Below, one piece after another: positions 51,901 through 60,900 of a DNA stretch of 64,000 bases; position 1 is the stretch's first letter; every line of letters begins with the position of its first letter. Source of the DNA: Pogonophryne albipinna (Eukaryota > Chordata > Actinopteri > Perciformes > Artedidraconidae); the NCBI GenBank assembly GCA_028583405.1, contig JAPTMU010000273.1:119501-183500 (forward strand), in the 5' to 3' direction. Position numbers and translations under genes: made by a program. A model generated the notes under the pieces. It did no database searches. It was given only the letters and a program-made list of their open reading frames with translations, and was not told where the DNA came from.

Positions 51901-54900
51901 GTACTTGAGTAAAAGTAGATGTACACAGATCTTATACTTGAGTAAAAGTAGAAGTACTCAGATCTTGTACTTGAGTAAAAGTAGAAGTACTCAGATCTTG
52001 TACTTGAGTAAAAGTAGAAGTACTCAGATCTTGTACTTGAGTAAAAGTAGAAGTACTCAGATCTTGTTCTTGAGTAAAAGTAGAAGTACTCAGATCTTGT
52101 ACTTGAGTAAAAGTAGAAGTACTCAGATCTTGTACTTGAGTAAAAGTAGAAGTACTCAGATCTTGTACTTGAGTAAAAGTAGAAGTACTCAGATCTTGTT
52201 CTTGAGTAAAAGTAGAAGTACTCAGATCTTGTACTTGAGTAAAAGTAGAAGTACCAGAGTGTATGAATACTCTGTCACAGTAAAAGTATTCAAAATGTTC
52301 CTCAAGTGAAAGTAGAAAAGTATTCTCATCAAAATATAGTGAAAGACAGTAAAAGTAGTCGTTGTGCAGATTGGTCCATTTCAGAATAATATATATGATA
52401 TGTTTTATAATGATTGATCATGAAAGTGTTCTCAAAGCTGGTGAAGGTGCAGCTAGTCTGAATGACTTTGTAGACTGCAGGGTAGCTGGTGGATTTACTC
52501 CAGGTGGAACTAAAGTCTGATTTAACACTTGATTAGATTTCACATCATTCATCCACATCTGTGTCTCTTGTTTCCCTCCTCTCGGTGCAGATTGTCTCGG
52601 CCTTCGCTTCACCTGGCTTCACTCGGTCTTCGATAACTTCCCCTCTCTGCTGAGTTTCTCTCTGAAGCTCCGCTGTGCAACGGGGATTTGTCCTCGAGAC
52701 CTGGAGGATTACGGCTGCTCCTGCAGATACGAGTCCTCTGGAAACCCTGTGGACCCTCTGGACCGGTGAGCAACACCCTGTAGATAAAAAACAGCATGGA
52801 GTATGGAGGTGGGCATGAGCCTATCGGGCGGGAAGAGTTTTAAAACTCAAATAGTCAGAAAGATCGACAGACATTGAAGCACATTTTCGTAGTGGCCAAA
52901 TGGTGGTACTACAACTTCCATGTCAGTCCGTGACGTCATTGGAGCCCAAAGAGACTTTTTCCTATTGACCTACACTATTTTAAGAGATACAAATTGTCAG
53001 AGGATCGGAGGAAGAAATCAAAACATTGGGATGATTGGTACCAGCCATGGATGTTTAATAAGAACTGGATACAGCGTTCGGGGTCTCGTTCTTTCCTACG
53101 AGAGCTGCTCATTGGCGCATGAGGACAAAATGGCATGACATTCTCAAGAGCAAAACGTCACAGATTACCCATCATGCCTTGCTGTCAGAGCAGAAAAACC
53201 CGTGTGTAGCTCTAGAGCGCAGTTGAGTTAAGCCCCGCCCCCGAGCTCCTGCTCTCGGCTCACTAGAATGTATGGGCAGAGAAAATAAATCAGAATTCGT
53301 TTTTTAGCTAATTTTACAACTTTAAGGACCGAAAGATTCTAATAAAAGCTATAAAAGTGTTCATACTGGGTAGTTTATTTAGTTTAAAAAATATCCGCTG
53401 ATTTACAGACGTCTCTTTCCCGATGTAAGTCAATGGGAGAAAGTGGTTCTGGGCCAGGTGACGTCACGGACTGATTTGGAAATTGTAGTACCACCGTCTG
53501 AGTCCGGAGCACTTCCTGGGGGCTTGGTCCCAGCCTGGTAAATGGTATTGTATAAAAGCTCTGAACCTACAACATGCTTCTGAGTAATCCCTGATCTCTT
53601 CTTTGCTTCAGCTGCTGTGAGACTCACAGAGTGTGTTATCAGAGCGCTGCCCCCTGCAGGCAGGCGCTGATCCCCCTCCCCAACAACTCCACCTGCTCAG
53701 CAGCAAACTCCAGCTGTGGTAAGACTTCCAGTGGAAAGAGACAGTGAGACATTTCTCAATCTAAATCGCAATCTTTATTTATTTATTTAGCACATTGAAA
53801 ATAAACCTCAGTTGACCAAAGTGCTGTACAGGGAACACATACAATATGGAATAACACAATAGGAGTGAAATAATAAAACAATGATTAAGAACAAGATAAA
53901 AAGCACAATAACTGGAAACAAATAAAAACATAGAAATGTCAAAATGTCATGTTTAACTAGTATTTGGGGAAATGTGCTCATTCGCTCAGTCCGTTGGCTT
54001 GGCAATTTGAGAGGTGCTAATTCACCTACTGGGCTCTGCGGAGGTACGCTTTTATGCAATGTACTTTTTTATTTGCACCTTGAGAAATTATGAAGCAGGT
54101 ACAACTACACAAAACCGAGCTTAAAATGTAACATGTTTGTAGATTTAGAACTTACATTTTTGGTCATTTTACTTGAAGCATGAACTGCCACTTTTCAATC
54201 AAAGAAATACAGATGTTGTCAGTAGTCCTGCTGTAGGTCTTTCTGGATGTGCATAGACTTGAATGAAAGCTAGTTTCTCTACCTCCAGATGCTGGTGACC
54301 GGTGCCAGCAGAGGTTTTGTGAATGTGACCAGACGGCCATCGACTGCATGACTCGGAGCGAATACAACTCGTCTCTGAAAAACCTCCACGCGTCTTTCTG
54401 CACCGCGGAGAATCAAACCGGTAACATCATCAAACATCACCACAGGAAACACATCAGCCTTTTTACAACATAACAATTCACATTAAACATTAAGCATTAA
54501 GGTGTTAAAAGAAACACATTATAAGAATGTAGTCATTGAAAAGGGAAATACCAGAGAGAGAGAATACCAATTAAAGACAAACTGAAATTGAACGAGACGG
54601 GTATACAATTCAAGATAGTAGTCGTAACAAAAGGGCGATACCTCCATAAACAAATAAATAAAAAATATTAAAAAAAATCATAATACAGAATAACTAAATA
54701 AGAAAAAAGTAATTGAAGATACTAAGATTGAGTCTGCCTGATGACTCAATCTAAATGGACATTAAATGTATATGTATTTATGTATCTAAATAGTTATCAC
54801 CGCAATAAACCGTATATAATTTCGTCTTAATGTACAACATTTAATTTCACATTCTGTTCTTGTACATTTCATACTCTATGTACATGTATATAGACTTCTT

Positions 54901-57900
54901 GCACTATTTTCTATTTGTGTATTTGTATTTATTCAAGTACAATAAAATCTGAAACACTGTATTTGACGTCATTTTTATTAAATGATAACATATTTTAATT
55001 TTTTTTTGTCAGTTTCAGATGCTGTCAGCATTAGCCTGGAGTCTGGATCTTTGTTAAGAGGAGCAGGTGAGTCTAAGTGATGTCAGTGACCTGAAACTGA
55101 CCAGAAACTGACCTGAAACTGACCTGAAACTGACCTGCAACTGACCAGAAACTGACCAGAAACTGACCTGAAACTGACCTGAAACTGACCTGCAACTGAC
55201 CAGAAACTGACCTGCAACTGACCTGCAACTGACCAGAAACTGACCTGCAACTGACCTGAAAACGACCTGAAACTGACCTGAAAACAACTTGAAACTGACC
55301 TGAAACTGACCAGAAACTGACCTGAAACTGACCTGAAAACGACCTGAAACTGACCTGAAACTGACCAGAAACTGACCTGAAACTGACCAGAAACTGACCT
55401 GCAACTGACCTGAAAACGACCTGAAAACAACTTGAAAATGACCTGAAAACGACCTGAAAACGACCTGAAACTGACCTGAAACTGACCAGAAACTGACCTG
55501 AAACTGACCTGAAAACGACCTGAAACTGACCTGAAACTGACCAGAAACTGACCTGCAACTGACCTGAAAACGACCTGAAAACAACTTGAAAATGACCTGA
55601 AAACGACCTGAAAATGACCTGAAAATTAAATGAAAATGACCTGAAATGACCTGAAGTTTCAAGATTCAAGGCCTTATTGTCATTTGCACATTAGCTATGT
55701 AGCTATTTCAATGACAAAGTCCCAGGCTCCTCCAACAGAGCAAGACGAATATATAGGACATAAAACAAATAGAATATAAATAGTGCAGGGAGAGTCTATA
55801 CACAAGTAAATGGAATTATATATTAGATACATAATTAGCAATTTATGGATGTTCTTAAAAAAGTTCTGGTGTTTAATAATCGTATGGAATAAAACTGACC
55901 CTGAGTCTGGTGAAACTGCCCGAAAGACGCCCAAAACACAGAGCGTCAGATCCACCAATCGATGAGGGAGAACGAACATTGATGACTCACACACCTCTGC
56001 GTCTCTCAGCCAATTAAAACGCTGACCTCCTGACGGCTAATCCACGCTCAGAGAAACACTTTGATCCGTCTGACGAGAGGAGAGGTTGTTGAAGAGGAGA
56101 CTTCAGAGGAGAGCTCTGTCAGAACGGATCAAATAAAGCTCCTGTGTTTGAATACATATCTCACAGTTTGAACTTCAGATCAACTTTCATTTCCCTTTAA
56201 CCCTCTGATGACGTGGCGTCGGGATGAAAAGCAGGTGTCACGGGCCTCATATGTCACTGAGGCCGGATAATCGTATAAACGAATGAGTCCAACTATAGAT
56301 TGTACATAAAAGGTGGACCAAATAATGGTGACGTCACCCATTGGTTGGTTGTTTACCGTTTTTGATATGATTTCGGACACAATTACGCAAGAGGATGCAG
56401 GAAAGAGCAAATTACATTACCTTTAAAAGTCATTTTAGTCATCAAAATGTTTAGAATGAACTTTCAGGAACTGGAAAACCAACTGTGAAAGAATTAAAGT
56501 AATAAATAGCTAATAAATCAAGAGAGAAGTAAGTTACATTTCTCATAGACTTCTATACATTTTGACCTCATTTTGCAAACGTCGCCCCCTGCTGGATATT
56601 AGAGAGAATGCAGGTTTAAGGGTCTCTCAAATTAAAGCTTGAGTTCTTTCCTAAACTTCAATATTTCAAAAACAACCTTTTTACAACATAACAATTAAGA
56701 TTAAACAGACAAGCATCAAGGTATTGTACAAAAGAACAAATATAGTCATTGAAAAGCTTAGAAAATCCAAATGAAAACAAACTCAAATTGAACGAGACAG
56801 GTAGATAGTAGTCGTAACTACATAAGATTTCAGGTGTGTTCAGACCAAGGCATCCATTGTTATCAATCTTATAATTCATTGATTAAGTGAACTGTTGAGT
56901 TGAAACTGATTTCTAGTGCATTTAAACACAGAGAGACTGAATTCCTCCTGTTTCTGTCCTTCTCAGATGATCTTTCTGCAGTGAACGACTCTCTGAGCTT
57001 CTTCCTCTCCAACTCTTCCTTCCTGTCTGCAGGTAAAACATTTTTCTGTATCCGAGTTCACGTTAAAAATATGTCTTACATGTTTATTTGTCAGACGCAG
57101 TTTGTAAACAGATTACATTAACATTTAGATTGATTTTAAACAATTATCAAATGACAGTTAACTGAGACTCACTCAGCTGATTATGTTATATTTGATTGTC
57201 TTTCCCGCAGACATGGACCCTCTGATGACCCTCAATAGCAGCGACTCCTGGGGGGGGGTCGGAAACCTCAGCACCCCCCTGCCCAGCAGCCAATCCCTGC
57301 TGAGAACTGCAGGTACGAGGGCTGTGATTGGCTGCAGGTCAAGATCAGTTAAAAATAGAACTAGTAACGTTACCTTTCTCCTATATATGTGGTCAATGGC
57401 GAAAGATGAAGGTGTCGTGCATCATGGTGTAACATCGTGTAATCCTTATGGTGCAAATAGGTCATTTGAACAGAGGTCAATGCCTTTGTCATGGCGACAA
57501 CGTCATCAACATGCATTCATTTAACAACAGGACTTCAAATATTGTAGTTTTGCAATAAATGGCATAACAACGACAGGCTACATTATGACTTTAAGACATT
57601 TTAGTCCATCTCAGGGAGAATTGTCCTGAGAGCTTTGATTTTCTGCCCACCAGGGTCGGGGTGTGATTTCCCAAAACTTGATCTTTAATCTTGTTTTATT
57701 ATAACAAATCTTAAGGTTTCTATTCAGGATCATCGGCACAACTTCCACCATGGGTTGTGCTCAGGGGCGGACTGGGACTACAAATCAGCCTGGGACTCTC
57801 AACCGGCCCACTTCGGTACCGCCGGCCCACCGCGGTGCTAGTGACTTACCGCAGAGGTAGACGTAGACATTAAGGGTAAAATGCTACTGGCATTATATTA

Positions 57901-60900
57901 TCACTGGCCCCACCATTGTAACCACTGGCCCGGAGCATTCGTCCAAAAAAGAAAATGAACACATTTGTTGCAATAGTAATGTATGCACTAACTACATTAC
58001 TACTTGTACTACAACATTTGAATCATCAGTTCTTCCTCATTTTCCTCAATTGTTCATATTTGGTTTATTAAAATAATGATATTGTGGTCATTGTTAAAAA
58101 ATGTCTGCTATTATTATTTGTATAATGCGCTTTCTGCCTTCCTGTCATTAGGAGTTAGACATGTAATGGCTTTGTAATAGATTAGATCCTTCATTATCCT
58201 AAACTGCTCCAAGGCCGGATTAGTACCTCCAGGGGCCCCTGGGCACTGAGCGCTCATGGGCCCCCCCCCCAACCCACGTACCAACAAGTAACACCACGCC
58301 TACCCAATCATACCAACATGACCAATATTTAGAATTTTCAGTAAATCTAGCATGTCAAATCGAACACCTATTTGTCAAAAGCAGGGACTCAGCCACATAG
58401 TTCAACCAAAGTAGGTCTAGCCTTTTGCCCTTTTAGTAAAAAATCACAAGACAAAGATACAATGGATAACATCCCAAGACAGTGTATGGCTCAAGAAGAC
58501 CTATAGGTAATATCAATCAAAACCTCAGAGCAGCACCCCACTTAATGCCAAAATATGACTGGCTGGCTGTACAAGTACACAAGGAGTTTTATTAGTTACG
58601 AACGTGCCGGGCGGCGCGGTCCCATGGGTTAGATGCGCGTTCATAATGCTGAGGAAAATAACTCTCAGAATAATGTTATTAGCACATTTTACAACTTGAG
58701 GACCGAATGTTTTTAATAAGGGCTATACAAACGTTCATACTGGGTAGTTTAAAAAAAATTATCCAACGATTGACAGACCACTCTTTCCCAATGTAAATCA
58801 ATGGGAAAAAGTGTTTCAGGGCCCAGCAACCTAACGGAGGTGTAGTACTGCCGTAAGTCCGGCGCACTTCCTGGGGGCTTGAGTGAGACCTACAGTACAG
58901 AGACGGTTTAGAAAATATATGAATTTGACCCTATAGAAAAGCTGTGTTATTTATGGCGAAGAGTGAGTGTCATTTAAAACAATGTATGATGAGTGAGGTT
59001 GTGCCCGAACATTTTTTATTATTAAAATCATTTTTTTTTTTTTTTTTCATCTTGTCACTGAGGGCCCTCTTTGCTCAAGGGTCCCTGGGCACTTGCCCAG
59101 GTTGCCCATATGGTTAATCCGGCCTTGGCTGGGACATTTCCCTATAGCCAATACCTTTATATTGTCTACTCTTCACTTACTTGTCAGCATAGGTCGGCAT
59201 TGATGTACAGAGCCGACAAAAGACCTTGTTTATATTGGCATCATATTGAGAGGTGCAGTGATGCGTCCTAAAACCAGGAAGTAAGCTGCTGGTTCCCTCG
59301 ACAAAAAGCAATGGGATTTCTCCACAGGGTTTTGGAAAATAGCTGGAAATAAGGTATGTGGAAAACGAACCTGTTTGATAAATGCACGTTTTGTTCAGCC
59401 GGATAATCTCCACATGTCTACGCTACTTTTATAATTTTCGAAATATAAATGTAATCGATAAAGGGTTTAGGACGCGTCACTGCACCACTAGAAGCCAACT
59501 CCATCGATCAAGCTGAAACTTTCTCTCCCTCTTCTTCTCATGCTCCCTGTCACTCTCCATTAACTCCTCCGGTGACTTTCTTTTATTTGAAGATTGTTTT
59601 TTGCCCGGCGCTTGGCCGGTTACCGCTGGTATTAAAAACATTTTGGCGAATGGTTAGGTGGCGCGATAGTCTGTAGTGAAGGAGCTCGCGCTGCGCTCCG
59701 CAGCAAACAGCTGTTTGCTTTTCACCCAACAACGACAACCGACTCACGGAACGCTATGTTGTAGCGTTGATAAACGAAACAATTTAACAACATTGCTAGT
59801 CAAAATACCAATACGACAGGACAATATTTTTAGTGGCCCGAGCGGGCATGTGGAAAGTACGTTATGCTGGCCCAGGGTGTCTAAATAGTGGTTCCGGGCC
59901 AGCGGGCCATTTATAATGTCGAGCCCTGCCGGTTACCGGCCGGCCCACATCGTCCGACCGGCCCACTTCAGTACCGGCCCATCGGGATTCGTCCCGAACG
60001 TCCCGATGGCCAGTCCGCCCCTGATTGTGCTCGATTAGGACTCAATAAAAGCTCTAACTTGAATGACAGGTAATCCTCTGATTTTTCCGACTTTAACCTT
60101 CTGGTAAATGTTATTTCTTTGTCCAATAGCTTTGCAGGTATTGGTCATTAATCCCATTAGCGTCAGTCGCAGTACTTTGCATGCTAGCACGCTAACTCTT
60201 ATTGTGAATATGGTTTAAGTATGTTAAGTATGTTAGCGCAGGGGTTCCCAAACTTTGCCATGCCAAGGACCCCCATAGCATTATCCTCTGGCGGGGACCT
60301 CCCTGTTGCAATTTTTTTATTTAAATGATGAGTACATTATGATGGAAAATATGACAAATGAATCATACAGCTTAATACATTTTCTTAATATATATTTGTA
60401 TTAATAATTAATAATCAGTTATTCTTCTAAACATGTTTTGTATTTATCTTTTGTTTGTCATTCATTACATTGATTGTGTCTTCTGTTATAAACATTCTTA
60501 ACACAATATTAAACACTAATATCAACAGCAAACATATTTTAAAGCATTTTTAAAGTGATTTCTGTCTTTATAATATTATATACTTTTGAACAGTAATATG
60601 AACAATTAACATATATTTTTAGCATTTTTGAAAGCTACTTTCAGGGCTCGACATTATAAATGGCCCGCTGGCCCGGAACCACTATTTAGACACCCCGGGC
60701 CAGCATAACGTACTTTCCACTTGCCCGCTCGGGCCACTAAAATATTGCTTTAAAAAAAAATGTTTCCTGTAGTATTGGTATTTTGACTAGCAATTTAGTT
60801 AAATTGTTTCGTTTATTAACGCTACAACATAGCGTTCCGTGAGTCGGTTGTCGTTGTTGGGTGAAAAGCAAACAGCGGTTTGCTGCGGAGCGCAGCGCGA

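Larger units (their letters stand above)
57762..60023. mobile_element. hAT element 1 (outer) in oc90 intron 8
   Basis: Ends CAGGGGCGGACTGG and CCAGTCCGCCCCTG are perfect inverted repeats. Target sites gttgtgct (57754-57761) and attgtgct (60024-60031) differ at one base. It contains a second hAT-like element at 57852-59928, which in turn holds another at 58209-59128. No transposase frame. Confidence 0.92.

Noticed and set aside
55054..55669. Minus-strand frames SFRSVSGQFQV
   Set aside because: Read-out of the 11-bp minisatellite in three frames.
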